Shown here: positions 34,821-43,212 of the stretch, piece after piece | Position numbering within the stretch: the first letter of the stretch is position 1 | Layout: every line of letters begins with the position of its first letter | Assembly (NCBI RefSeq): GCF_013403975.1 | Contig: NZ_JABFDH010000002.1 | Location: 310,001 to 374,000 of the forward strand | Direction: 5' to 3' | DNA from: Winogradskyella ursingii | GTDB lineage: Bacteria > Bacteroidota > Bacteroidia > Flavobacteriales > Flavobacteriaceae | DNA length: 64,000 bases | Program-made: the position numbers and the translations under genes | The notes under the pieces: model-generated | What the model was told of the DNA's origin: nothing | What the model saw: the letters and a program-made list of their open reading frames with translations, nothing else | The model's database searches: none

Positions 34821-36602
34821 ATGTCAACCAAAACTAAACTCTATAAGCGTTTGCTGAATTTGAGATACAAGTATATCTCTGAAAAAAACTTTGTTTTTCT
34901 TTTAAGCCTAATCATTGGTTTGTTGGCAGGAATTATTTCTGTCACAATTAAAAATATTACTTTTTCTATTGAAGCAATTCTTGAAAAAGGAATCATACTT
35001 AGTAAAAACAGCATTTATTTTATATTGCCCATTATCGGGCTCTTTTTAGTTTACTTATTTGTAAAGTATATCTCCAAAAAACCGAGTGAACATGCTATTC
35101 CATCGATTCTTTATGCATTATCAAAACGCGATGGAGTCATCAATAAAACCAAGATTTATTATCCGCTTATTACAGCACCACTGACTGTAGGCTTTGGAGG
35201 TTCGGTAGGTTTACTAGGTCCTGCAATTGCATCAGCTTCAGCATTAAGTTCAAATCTGAGCAGAATGCTTCATATCGATAAAAAAACAAGAAGCTTACTA
35301 ATTGCCTGTGCAGCCGCAGGTGCTATTGCATCTATTTTTAAGTCACCCATCGCAGCCATCATTTTTGCCATTGAAGTTTTTAGCTTAGATCTAACCTTCG
35401 CTTCGCTTTTACCATTATTAATAGCGTCTGTCTCATCTGTAATAACCTCCTATTTCTTCTTGGGAGACAGTGTACTTTTCAACTTTACAGTTTCAGAAAA
35501 ATTTCTGATTAAGGACACCTTGTTTTATATAATTCTTGGCATTGGTACCGGAATTGCTTCCATATACTTTTCAAAAATATATTTTGGGATAACATCACTC
35601 TTTAATAGATTAAAATCTGCACGACACAAATTAATCATTGGAGGTCTTGCCATTGGCATAATGCTCTATTTTATTCCACCACTCTATGGTGAAGGATTCG
35701 GTTTTATTAACAATTTAATGATCGGGAACGATATTGAAGCTTTGGGCAATACTCCCTTTGATGAGTATCTAGATAATATTTGGATTGTTATTGGGTTATT
35801 ATTTGGGATTACCATCTTCAAGGCCATTGCCATGACAACGACATTTGCAGCGGGTGGAACTGGCGGAATTATAATTCCGACGTTAGTAATGGGAAGTGCC
35901 CTTGGAAACGTAGTCGCCAAAGTCATTAATAATTGTGGACTAGGTTTCAACGTATCTGAAGCCAATTTTACTTTAGTTGGCATGGCAGGATTAATTGCAG
36001 GTGTACTTCATGCACCACTTACTGCTATTTTCCTCATTGCTGAAATCACGGGAGGTTATGAGTTATTCGTTCCTTTGATGATTACAGCTTCAATGTCTTT
36101 TATAATTAACAAAAACGGATTGGACCACACGATTTACACTAAGGAACTGATCGAAAAAGGAGCGTTACTGACACAGGATAAAGACAAAAATGTATTGATT
36201 TTAATGAAACTCGACTCAGTCATTGAGCAAGATTTTGTCCAGCTATATCCCGAAATGACTTTGGGTGATATGCTTAACAAAGGTGTATCCCAATCTAGTC
36301 GAAATTTATTTCCTGTAACCGATACTGACGGTAGTTTTGTTGGCATTATATTATTGGATGATATTAGAACCGTAATGTTTGACCAATCTTTATATGAATC
36401 CACAACGGTTGAAACCTTTATGCATCAAGCTCCAGCATATATCATTTATGAAAAAGACTCAATGCTGGATGTTATGCATAAATTTCAGGAATCAAATGCA
36501 TGGAATCTGCCAGTAATTAAAGATGGTAAATATTATGGTTTTGTCTCTAAATCTAAACTGTTGACAGCTTACCGAATTGAATTGATTAATTTTACATCTT
36601 AA
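34821..36602 (+). CDS. CLC-family chloride channel/transporter with two CBS domains
   Basis: A 593-residue protein. About 11-12 membrane helices (about 25-430) are followed by two CBS domains (about 460-590), which usually sense adenine nucleotides. The family motif that normally reads Gly-Arg-Glu-Gly-Pro or Gly-Leu-Glu-Ala-Pro is Gly130-Leu131-Leu132-Gly133-Pro134 here, so the gating glutamate is a leucine. The later Gly-Thr-Gly-Gly-Ile-Ile-Ile-Pro motif is intact. Loss of the gating Glu favours a passive channel or uncoupled transporter over an H+/Cl- exchanger. The small gene at 36619 follows by 16 bases. Confidence 0.92.
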   Translation: MSTKTKLYKRLLNLRYKYISEKNFVFLLSLIIGLLAGIISVTIKNITFSIEAILEKGIILSKNSIYFILPIIGLFLVYLFVKYISKKPSEHAIPSILYALSKRDGVINKTKIYYPLITAPLTVGFGGSVGLLGPAIASASALSSNLSRMLHIDKKTRSLLIACAAAGAIASIFKSPIAAIIFAIEVFSLDLTFASLLPLLIASVSSVITSYFFLGDSVLFNFTVSEKFLIKDTLFYIILGIGTGIASIYFSKIYFGITSLFNRLKSARHKLIIGGLAIGIMLYFIPPLYGEGFGFINNLMIGNDIEALGNTPFDEYLDNIWIVIGLLFGITIFKAIAMTTTFAAGGTGGIIIPTLVMGSALGNVVAKVINNCGLGFNVSEANFTLVGMAGLIAGVLHAPLTAIFLIAEITGGYELFVPLMITASMSFIINKNGLDHTIYTKELIEKGALLTQDKDKNVLILMKLDSVIEQDFVQLYPEMTLGDMLNKGVSQSSRNLFPVTDTDGSFVGIILLDDIRTVMFDQSLYESTTVETFMHQAPAYIIYEKDSMLDVMHKFQESNAWNLPVIKDGKYYGFVSKSKLLTAYRIELINFTS

Positions 36603-36618
36603 TTCAAATCTTTAATAA

Positions 36619-36858
36619 TTGAAACTCTTAAAAATTATAACTTTTATCGCGCTAATTGCATCAATTAGTAGCATCATCTGTGGTTTTATTCTAAAAGTAG
36701 ATTTTTCTGAAAAACTAATTGGCTTTGGAGTTGTTGGATTGTTCTTAGTCGTTTTTCCGTTATTTTCTTATTACCGTTGGAAGGGAAAAAATCTTAAGGA
36801 TTATATGCTAACAAAAGAAAATTTGGATAAAATGCGTGAGAACCAAAAAAAACAATAA
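36619..36858 (+). CDS. small two-helix membrane protein, TTG start
   Basis: A 79-residue protein. The frame has a TAA at 36616-36618 immediately before TTG 36619 and no ATG near the N-terminus, so TTG (Met-Lys-Leu-Leu-Lys-Ile) is the only reasonable start. Two helices (about 5-25 and 33-52) and a basic tail are visible. It probably shares the CLC transcript. Function unknown. Confidence 0.6.
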   Translation: MKLLKIITFIALIASISSIICGFILKVDFSEKLIGFGVVGLFLVVFPLFSYYRWKGKNLKDYMLTKENLDKMRENQKKQ

Positions 36859-37010
36859 ATCATAATATTTTATTCTACCCTTAATCTATATTCTCTGTGA
36901 ACCCTTTGTATATAAGGCATCGTGTTCTCAATAAATAAAAATTTTTAACCCATTAAAATTCAATATCTTAAAAAACAACGGTTTGTTAACATTAACACAG
37001 ATATAAATTA

Positions 37011-37018
37011 TATCTTTG
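37011..37018 (+). promoter_or_regulatory. -7 element TATCTTTG before the cold-shock gene
   Basis: TATCTTTG matches the Bacteroidetes -7 consensus 26 bases before the ATG at 37044. A TTTG lies at 36982-36985 but with a 25-base spacer, so the -33 element is doubtful. Confidence 0.5.
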
Positions 37019-37043
37019 CACTTTAATTTTTATTTATATTATA

Positions 37044-37235
37044 ATGACTGGAACAGTTAAATTTTTTAATGATTCAAAAGGATTTGGATTCATTACCAAC
37101 GAAGAAACAGGAAAAGACATCTTCGTACACGTATCAAACCTTAATGGCGTAGAATTACGCGAAGGTGATCAAGTAGAGTACACAGAAGAAGAAGGAAGAA
37201 AAGGAATGGTTGCTGCAAATGTAAGCGTTCTTTAA
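37044..37235 (+). CDS. cold-shock-domain protein
   Basis: A 63-residue single OB-fold nucleic-acid-binding protein of the CspA family. RNP1-like Lys-Gly-Phe-Gly-Phe-Ile and RNP2-like Asp-Ile-Phe-Val-His-Val-Ser are present. Such proteins melt RNA structure. A terminator follows (37258-37289), so this is a single-gene unit. Confidence 0.95.
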   Translation: MTGTVKFFNDSKGFGFITNEETGKDIFVHVSNLNGVELREGDQVEYTEEEGRKGMVAANVSVL

Positions 37236-37257
37236 GACATACTTTATTAAAGTTTCA

Positions 37258-37289
37258 ACGCTCAACCTTTGGTTGGGCGTTTTTTTTTG
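37258..37289 (+). terminator. terminator after the cold-shock gene
   Basis: AACGCTCAACC (37258-37268) and GGTTGGGCGTT (37272-37282) pair with one G-T, then nine T. Confidence 0.85.
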
Positions 37290-37292
37290 CCT

Positions 37293-37745
37293 TTATTTAA
37301 ATTCTATCGTTTTGTTAATTTTTGGAATTTTCGCCAAATAATATGGTTGGGTGATCACGGCTGTAGCCATTCCCTCAGGAGCCTTCCTAATTACCTCAAT
37401 AATAATTTTATCAGAAGTATTTTGAATATCCAATTCTAAACTATGACCTCCGGTACTTTTTACCTCATCAAAAACTGTAATTACCGAATGTATTGAAAAG
37501 TTAATATCTGTTTCAGAAAAGGAATTGGAGACTTTATTTACAGAATTCATTTTGGACACCAAATCGTTCCACTCAGATTCAGTCTCAATTATTCTGCTTT
37601 GTTTTTCTATCCCTTCTGAGCCAGACCCGTGCAAGTTACCCTTGCTAATTAAAACTATGTCCTCGTTTTTCAAATTGTCCTGATTATCTGTTGACTTACA
37701 GTTTAATGCAAGTAGCACGATCATAATTACGTATATCTTATTCAC
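37293..37745 (-). CDS. PrcB-like lipoprotein
   Basis: A 150-residue exported protein. The signal peptide ends in the lipobox Ala-Leu-Asn-Cys (Cys about 16). The C-terminal part (about 85-150) contains Val-Ile-Thr-Val-Phe-Asp-Glu-Val-Lys-Ser-Thr-Gly-Gly-His-Ser, which resembles the PrcB C-terminal domain found with treponemal protease complexes. The function in Bacteroidetes is unknown. It follows tadA by 11 bases on the same strand. Confidence 0.7.
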   Translation of the reverse strand: MNKIYVIMIVLLALNCKSTDNQDNLKNEDIVLISKGNLHGSGSEGIEKQSRIIETESEWNDLVSKMNSVNKVSNSFSETDINFSIHSVITVFDEVKSTGGHSLELDIQNTSDKIIIEVIRKAPEGMATAVITQPYYLAKIPKINKTIEFK

Positions 37746-37756
37746 TGTGTTATTTT

Positions 37757-38206
37757 TTAATTCAAATTTCGTTTTTCAATAAAAAACCGTTTCATCAATA
37801 TTGAAGCTTGCTCGGCTAAAATACCACGGACCACTTTAGTTTTGGGATGCAGTTTTGTTCCCATTGTTTCAAAACCACGTTGCTCGTCAGAGGCTCCGTA
37901 AACTATTTTTGAAATCTGGCTCCAGTATAATGCTCCAGCACACATTTGGCAAGGCTCAAGAGTCACATAGAGTGTGCAATTAGTCAGGTATTTGCCTCCC
38001 AAAAAATTGGCTGCTGATGTTATAGCTTGCATTTCTGCATGAGCTGTAACATCATTCAGTAATTCCGTTAAGTTGTGTGTTCTGGCAATAATTATATCTT
38101 CGACCACAATAATTGCACCAACGGGAATCTCTCCTTTTTCGAAAGCAACCTCCGCTTCCTGAAGCGCTTTTTTCATAAAATAAGTATCGTCAAATGGGTT
38201 GATCAT
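37757..38206 (-). CDS. tadA: tRNA-specific adenosine deaminase
   Basis: A 149-residue zinc deaminase. The motif His-Ala-Glu (Thr-Ala-His-Ala-Glu-Met-Gln) and Pro-Cys-Gln-Met-Cys supply the zinc ligands and catalytic Glu. The length and Tyr-Gly-Ala-Ser-Asp after the second motif fit TadA, which makes inosine 34 in tRNA-Arg. It is divergent from dxs with a 64-base gap. A guanine deaminase is less likely. Confidence 0.9.
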   Translation of the reverse strand: MINPFDDTYFMKKALQEAEVAFEKGEIPVGAIIVVEDIIIARTHNLTELLNDVTAHAEMQAITSAANFLGGKYLTNCTLYVTLEPCQMCAGALYWSQISKIVYGASDEQRGFETMGTKLHPKTKVVRGILAEQASILMKRFFIEKRNLN

Positions 38207-38240
38207 AGATGTAAAAATACGATTCTAATTGAATTAAAAA

Positions 38241-38263
38241 TACATTTGCTTATGGTACATTTG
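38241..38263 (+). promoter_or_regulatory. two overlapping-window -7 elements before dxs
   Basis: TACATTTG occurs at 38241-38248 and again at 38256-38263, 30 and 15 bases before the dxs ATG at 38271. Neither has a well-spaced TTG, so which is used is open. The second would give an almost leaderless mRNA. Confidence 0.4.
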
Positions 38264-38270
38264 TAATTCT

Positions 38271-40052
38271 ATGAGTAATTTTCTGAAACATATCAATCTC
38301 CCAAAAGATCTTCGCCAACTAAAATCAGAAGATTTACCTCAGCTCGCAAAAGAGCTTCGTAAATTTATTATAAATATCGTTGCCACCAAAGAAGGCCATT
38401 TGGGTGCTAGTCTTGGTGTGGTTGAGTTAACTATAGCACTACACTATGTTTTCAATACACCTGAAGATTTATTGATATGGGACGTTGGTCACCAAGCTTA
38501 TGGTCACAAAATTTTAACTGGCAGGAAAGAGGTTTTTGAAACCAACAGACAATTAAACGGTATTAGCGGTTTCCCTAAACGAAGTGAGAGTGCATATGAT
38601 TCTTTTGGAGTTGGGCATTCATCTACTTCAATTTCGGCAGCTTTGGGTATGGCAATTGCCTCAAAATTAAAAGGTGAGAACAAACAACATATAGCAGTTA
38701 TTGGTGATGCTTCGATTGCTAGCGGAATGGCTTTTGAAGGTCTCAACCACGCAGGAGTCACGGATTCTAATTTACTCGTTATACTGAATGATAATGCCAT
38801 TGGGATTGATCCAAGTGTTGGTGCTTTAAAGCAATATCTTACTAACGTAAAAAAAGGAACTCAGAAACAAGATAATATTTTTGAAGCTTTAAATTTTAAT
38901 TATTCCGGGCCAATAGACGGACACAATCTCCCGCTTTTAATTTCAGAATTAGAGCGATTAAAAAATGTAAAAGGCCCAAAATTTCTTCATGTCATTACAA
39001 CTAAGGGTAAAGGATTAAAACAAGCGGAACATGACCAGGTAAAATACCATGCACCTGGAAAATTTGACGCCAAGACAGGTGACTTACCATTAAAATCAAA
39101 AGTTGAGGAAGCTCCAAAATATCAAGATGTATTTGGTGAGACTATTCTGGAGTTAGCCCATCAAAACGAAAAAATAATCGGTATCACACCAGCCATGCCT
39201 ACGGGTAGCTCACTTAAATATATGATGGAAGAAATACCGGACAGGGCCTTTGACGTTGGTATTGCAGAACAACATGCCGTTACATTAGCAGCTGGTATGG
39301 CCACCCAAGGATTGATTCCATTTTGCAATATTTATTCAACCTTTTTACAACGAGCTTATGATCAAGTGATACATGATGTGGCACTTCAAAATTTACCTGT
39401 TATTTTTTGTTTGGATAGAGCTGGTTTGGTTGGAGAGGATGGCGCGACCCACCATGGTGTTTTTGATTTAGCTTATTTGAATTGTATTCCAAATCTGGTG
39501 ATATTTGCACCGCGTGATGCTATCGCACTTCGCAATATCATGTATACGGTGCAATTAGGAATTGATTTTCCCATAGCTATTAGGTATCCTCGCGGCAGAG
39601 GTCATATTTTGGAATGGAAACAACCTTTTGAGAAGATTAAAATTGGGAAAGGAATATGCTTAAAAAAAGGAAAACATATTGCTGTACTTTCCATTGGAAC
39701 TTTATCGCATAACATTTCAGAAGCTATTTCAACCTTAAAACAAAAAGACGATATAGGACATTACGATATGCAATTTGTGAAACCTTTAGATGAAAAGCTA
39801 TTGCATCAAATCCTCAAAACTTATAAAGCTATTGTGACTATTGAAGATGGAGCGGTAATTGGTGGATTTGGCAATTCTATTATAAGATTTGCCAACGATA
39901 ATAACTATAAGCAAAAAGTTATCACTCTTGGCATTGAAGATGAATTTGTAGAGCATGGCACTGTTGGCCAGCTTCTAAAATTACAGAAGTTAGATACAGA
40001 TTCTATTAGAAAACAATTAGAGCATTTACTCTTCACGCTCAACAATGGCTAA
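38271..40052 (+). CDS. dxs: 1-deoxy-D-xylulose-5-phosphate synthase
   Basis: This ThDP enzyme makes the first intermediate of the MEP isoprenoid pathway from pyruvate and glyceraldehyde 3-phosphate. The 593 residues include Asp-Val-Gly-His-Gln-Ala-Tyr, the Gly-Asp-Ala-Ser ThDP motif, Gly-Ile-Ala-Glu-Gln-His-Ala-Val-Thr and Arg-Tyr-Pro-Arg-Gly. At the C-terminus the last 27 bases overlap a small gene on the opposite strand. Downstream use of its product fits the polyprenyl synthase at 20695. Confidence 0.95.
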   Translation: MSNFLKHINLPKDLRQLKSEDLPQLAKELRKFIINIVATKEGHLGASLGVVELTIALHYVFNTPEDLLIWDVGHQAYGHKILTGRKEVFETNRQLNGISGFPKRSESAYDSFGVGHSSTSISAALGMAIASKLKGENKQHIAVIGDASIASGMAFEGLNHAGVTDSNLLVILNDNAIGIDPSVGALKQYLTNVKKGTQKQDNIFEALNFNYSGPIDGHNLPLLISELERLKNVKGPKFLHVITTKGKGLKQAEHDQVKYHAPGKFDAKTGDLPLKSKVEEAPKYQDVFGETILELAHQNEKIIGITPAMPTGSSLKYMMEEIPDRAFDVGIAEQHAVTLAAGMATQGLIPFCNIYSTFLQRAYDQVIHDVALQNLPVIFCLDRAGLVGEDGATHHGVFDLAYLNCIPNLVIFAPRDAIALRNIMYTVQLGIDFPIAIRYPRGRGHILEWKQPFEKIKIGKGICLKKGKHIAVLSIGTLSHNISEAISTLKQKDDIGHYDMQFVKPLDEKLLHQILKTYKAIVTIEDGAVIGGFGNSIIRFANDNNYKQKVITLGIEDEFVEHGTVGQLLKLQKLDTDSIRKQLEHLLFTLNNG

Positions 40053-40196
40053 TTCTGACTCTGTTTCAGAACTATTAACCTCAGCTGCTTCGTAATTTTT
40101 AGATGAGTTCTGTGGATTGGTAATGTCATCGATCATTAATAGGCAAGTCACCACAACCATGAAAATGACTAAGCCTCCAAGTATATTATTTCTCAT
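40026..40196 (-). CDS. 56-residue single-helix membrane protein
   Basis: ATG at 40194-40196 (complement) opens 56 codons ending with TAA at 40026-40028. One hydrophobic helix (about 5-21, Ile-Leu-Gly-Gly-Leu-Val-Ile-Phe-Met-Val-Val-Val) is followed by a Ser/Asn/Glu-rich acidic tail ending Val-Glu-Arg-Glu-Glu. The clean helix-plus-acidic-tail design supports a real gene. It overlaps the end of dxs by 27 bases tail to tail. It lies downstream of dgt on the same strand but 88 bases past its end. Confidence 0.6.
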   Translation of the reverse strand: MRNNILGGLVIFMVVVTCLLMIDDITNPQNSSKNYEAAEVNSSETESELAIVEREE

Positions 40197-40283
40197 AAGT
40201 AGGTAATTTAGTTGAGGGCTGATTCTAAAGTAAATAAAAACAAAATATCGTTAAATAACAAATTTATTCGATGAAATACATTC

Positions 40284-41624
40284 TTATAATATATTTCCTT
40301 TCAATTTTTGATGTAATAGCATCGCATTTGTGTCGGACAATTTAGACACATAGAGGCAAACAGACATCAGATTTGTATATAGGTGATCTTCGGTAATCAA
40401 TACGGTTTGTGGTAAGCTATTGCGCAACAATTTATCATAATTAGAGACATTACCATCGTAATAATTAAATGCCATATTTCCCAAAGCATTTAAAAGTTGG
40501 TTTAAAATCTCATAACCTGCAATTTCTTTATTTATGACTTCTTTGGATTGATATACGTTTTTAACGCTTAACTTAATAATATCCTTAATCTGAGCTTTAT
40601 ATTGGCTCACATCTAATAATGCCGTCTCAAAAGTACCAGATAATATAGCGTCTTCATGCTTCATGAATAACGACACAGCCTCATCAATTAATGTACTTAT
40701 AGCCAAAGCCCGTAAATAACTCACTCTATCTTCAGTGGTATGGAGAGCATTATAATTTTTGGTGATAATTCGATCTCTTACCAAATTTATAAGATACTCC
40801 AATGCATAGTCCTCTTCAATTAGACCGAGATTTATGCCATCTTCAAAATCTATAATTGTATAACAAATATCATCTGCTGCTTCAACTAAATATGCTAAAG
40901 GGTGCCTTTGATAGCTCTCATTGTTTACGTCTCGCTTCATTAGTCCTAATTCTGCAGCAACATCTTTGAACATCGATTTTTCGCTTTGAAAAAACCCATA
41001 TTTTTTATCCGCAATATGTTTAGTTGGTTTTTTGGGCAATGACTCTTTTGGATATTTCATAAATGCTCCCAAGGTAGCGTAGCTCAATCGGAGTCCTCCT
41101 TCCCTTCCCAGACGGCTTTCAGTCAAAATTTTAAATCCATTGGCATTGCCTTCAAAATCACACAAATCTTGATATTCTTTTGCTGAAAGTTGCTTTTGGA
41201 AGTCTGAACCATTTCCATTTTTGAAATAAGCTCCTATCGCTTTTTCACCAGAATGCCCAAAAGGTGGGTTACCAATATCATGAGCCAAAGCTGCAGCAGC
41301 AACAATAGCTCCAAAATCATTCATTTTGTATCCATGAACGTTGACTAAATGTGGGTGTTTTTCTAACAACAACATACCTACCTTACGACCTAAAGATCTG
41401 CCAACAACGCTTACTTCTAAGCTGTGCGTTAATCGCGTGTGCACAAAATCTGTTTTGGATAATGGCACAACTTGAGTTTTGTCTTGAAGTCCTCTAAATT
41501 CTGACGAAAAAATGATTCGGTCGTAATCTACCTCAAAACCCAATCGGGTTTCATCTTGTTCTTTTCTAAGTCTTTTATTAGAGTCTCCGTATCGTTTTAA
41601 GGATAGTAATTGCTCCCAGTTCAT
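40284..41624 (-). CDS. dgt: dGTP triphosphohydrolase
   Basis: A 446-residue HD-domain enzyme that hydrolyses dNTPs to nucleosides and triphosphate. Arg-Leu-Thr-His-Ser-Leu-Glu supplies the first His, Ala-His-Asp-Ile-Gly-Asn-Pro-Pro-Phe-Gly-His the His-Asp pair, and Glu-Ala-Ala-Asp-Asp-Ile-Cys-Tyr the distal Asp. It belongs to the Dgt type 2 group, which often needs another dNTP as activator. It should help set dNTP pools, opposing the NrdAB reductase at 53.6-56.7 kb. Confidence 0.93.
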   Translation of the reverse strand: MNWEQLLSLKRYGDSNKRLRKEQDETRLGFEVDYDRIIFSSEFRGLQDKTQVVPLSKTDFVHTRLTHSLEVSVVGRSLGRKVGMLLLEKHPHLVNVHGYKMNDFGAIVAAAALAHDIGNPPFGHSGEKAIGAYFKNGNGSDFQKQLSAKEYQDLCDFEGNANGFKILTESRLGREGGLRLSYATLGAFMKYPKESLPKKPTKHIADKKYGFFQSEKSMFKDVAAELGLMKRDVNNESYQRHPLAYLVEAADDICYTIIDFEDGINLGLIEEDYALEYLINLVRDRIITKNYNALHTTEDRVSYLRALAISTLIDEAVSLFMKHEDAILSGTFETALLDVSQYKAQIKDIIKLSVKNVYQSKEVINKEIAGYEILNQLLNALGNMAFNYYDGNVSNYDKLLRNSLPQTVLITEDHLYTNLMSVCLYVSKLSDTNAMLLHQKLKGNIL

Positions 41625-41740
41625 AGTGTAATATTTCTTTCATGCAAGATATATAAATTGAAAGGTAATTCATTATAAAAACAGTGTGTATTGGTTCTAT
41701 TTTCAATGTTAAGTAATTGTTTCATTAGTATAAAATCAGT

Positions 41741-41806
41741 TAACGCTAAGCTAACCTTAAGCTAACCTTTTTATCACAAATGCTTAATTTTTGATTAACG
41801 CCAAGG
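41741..41806. promoter_or_regulatory. 11-bp direct-repeat array before the phosphate-region lipoprotein
   Basis: TAACGCTAAGC (41741-41751), TAACCTTAAGC (41752-41762) and TAACCTTTTTA (41763-41773) are three head-to-tail 11-mers. A fourth, TAACGCCAAGG (41796-41806), lies 55 bases from the first, so it is in the same 11-base phase. A TTTCTTTG at 41821-41828 could be the -7 element. The 11-base period is what PhoB/OmpR-type regulators recognise. Confidence 0.65.
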
Positions 41807-41870
41807 TTGAGTAATGTATGTTTCTTTGCACCACATAATATGAAATATAACTGTATCTAAATTTTAACTC

Positions 41871-43145
41871 ATGAAAAAAGTAATTTTAACCGCCTTAATA
41901 GCTTCAACTCTAGTTTTTACTAGTTGTTTTAAAGATGATGACACTCCTATTATTATCGAAGAGACTACAATTATAAATAATGGTGGTGGCGATGGCGGAA
42001 CCGAGACTTGCCCTGTAGTTCCTGTGACTGGTGCTATAACAGCAAGTACAACATGGACGGCAGATAACATCTACCAACTGAATCAAAAAGTTGTTGTTGG
42101 CGCTGGTGTAACATTAACTATTAATCCAGGAACGATAATAAAAGGCTCTCCTGGAACAGGTTCTTTAGCATCTGCACTAATTATTGCCAGAGATGGTACA
42201 ATTAACGCTCAGGGTACAGCAGACCAACCAATTGTATTTACAACCACAGAAGACAATATTACTTGCGGACAAACTGCCGGAACTAATTTGGACGAGAACG
42301 ACACTGGTCGTTGGGGAGGATTGATTGTCCTTGGTAATGCTCCAGCATCTTTTTCTGGTGACATATTAGAGTCTCAAATTGAGGGTATTCCTGCAGATGA
42401 TACATTTGGACTTTATGGAGGCAATGAACCTGCAGATAGTTCTGGTAACCTGCGTTACATTTCTATCCGTCATGGTGGTGCTCTAATTGGTGAAGGTAAC
42501 GAAATCAATGGATTGACGCTTGGTGGTGTTGGTGCTGGAACTACAATTGATAACATCGAGGTCGTTGCCAACGTAGACGACGGTATCGAATTCTTTGGTG
42601 GTACTGTAAATGCATCGAACCTTTTGGTTTGGGCACAAGGTGATGATGCTTTGGATATCGATCAGGCTTATTCTGGCACAATTGACAATGCTGTTGTGGT
42701 ATTAGGAGACAATTCTGACCATGCTTTTGAGATTGATGGCCCAGAAGGCACAGGTTCAGGTCAGTTTACTCTACAAAATGCAACTATTATAGGTAACACT
42801 GTTACTGCTAACGGGGAATATGCTGACTACAGAAGTAACGCCCAAGGGAATACTTCTAATATCTATGCTTTTGGATTTAAAGATTCATCGGATATTGAGT
42901 TGGATAATGACGGAGTTGCGACCAACTACAATAACGGTTTATTAACTTTTGGAACTTTCCATATTGTTTTACCTGATGGTGTTGCAAACGTTCAAGATAT
43001 TTTTGCCAACAAAGCTGAAACGGTAACTGTATCAGACTTTGGATCTACTGCTACGGCCGTTACTATGGGTAATCAAACTGTTGGAGCAAATACCTCAAAC
43101 CTTAGCTGGACGTATGCCAATACTGCTGGTGGATTAGGTTTCTAA
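41871..43145 (+). CDS. right-handed beta-helix-type lipoprotein in the phosphate region
   Basis: A 424-residue lipoprotein. The lipobox is Val-Phe-Thr-Ser-Cys (Cys about 19), followed by an acidic, Gly-rich linker. Repeating strands such as Val-Thr-Leu-Thr-Ile-Asn-Pro-Gly-Thr and Asp-Asn-Ala-Val-Val-Val-Leu-Gly-Asp suggest a beta-helix. The TonB-dependent receptor follows by 67 bases, so the two may form an import pair like SusC/D though it is not SusD. Repeats before the gene resemble a Pho box. Substrate not known, phosphate-containing compound likely. Confidence 0.75.
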   Translation: MKKVILTALIASTLVFTSCFKDDDTPIIIEETTIINNGGGDGGTETCPVVPVTGAITASTTWTADNIYQLNQKVVVGAGVTLTINPGTIIKGSPGTGSLASALIIARDGTINAQGTADQPIVFTTTEDNITCGQTAGTNLDENDTGRWGGLIVLGNAPASFSGDILESQIEGIPADDTFGLYGGNEPADSSGNLRYISIRHGGALIGEGNEINGLTLGGVGAGTTIDNIEVVANVDDGIEFFGGTVNASNLLVWAQGDDALDIDQAYSGTIDNAVVVLGDNSDHAFEIDGPEGTGSGQFTLQNATIIGNTVTANGEYADYRSNAQGNTSNIYAFGFKDSSDIELDNDGVATNYNNGLLTFGTFHIVLPDGVANVQDIFANKAETVTVSDFGSTATAVTMGNQTVGANTSNLSWTYANTAGGLGF

Positions 43146-43167
43146 AAAACACTTTTTTCAATTACTA

Positions 43168-43198
43168 AATCCAACGCTTATTTATTAGGCGTTGGATT
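43168..43198 (+). terminator. hairpin between lipoprotein and TonB-receptor genes
   Basis: AATCCAACGC (43168-43177) and GCGTTGGATT (43189-43198) pair perfectly around an 11-base loop, with no T run after. It may be a processing or attenuation hairpin that lets the lipoprotein be made in excess of the receptor. Confidence 0.5.
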
Positions 43199-43212
43199 AT
43201 ATAAATATCTAT

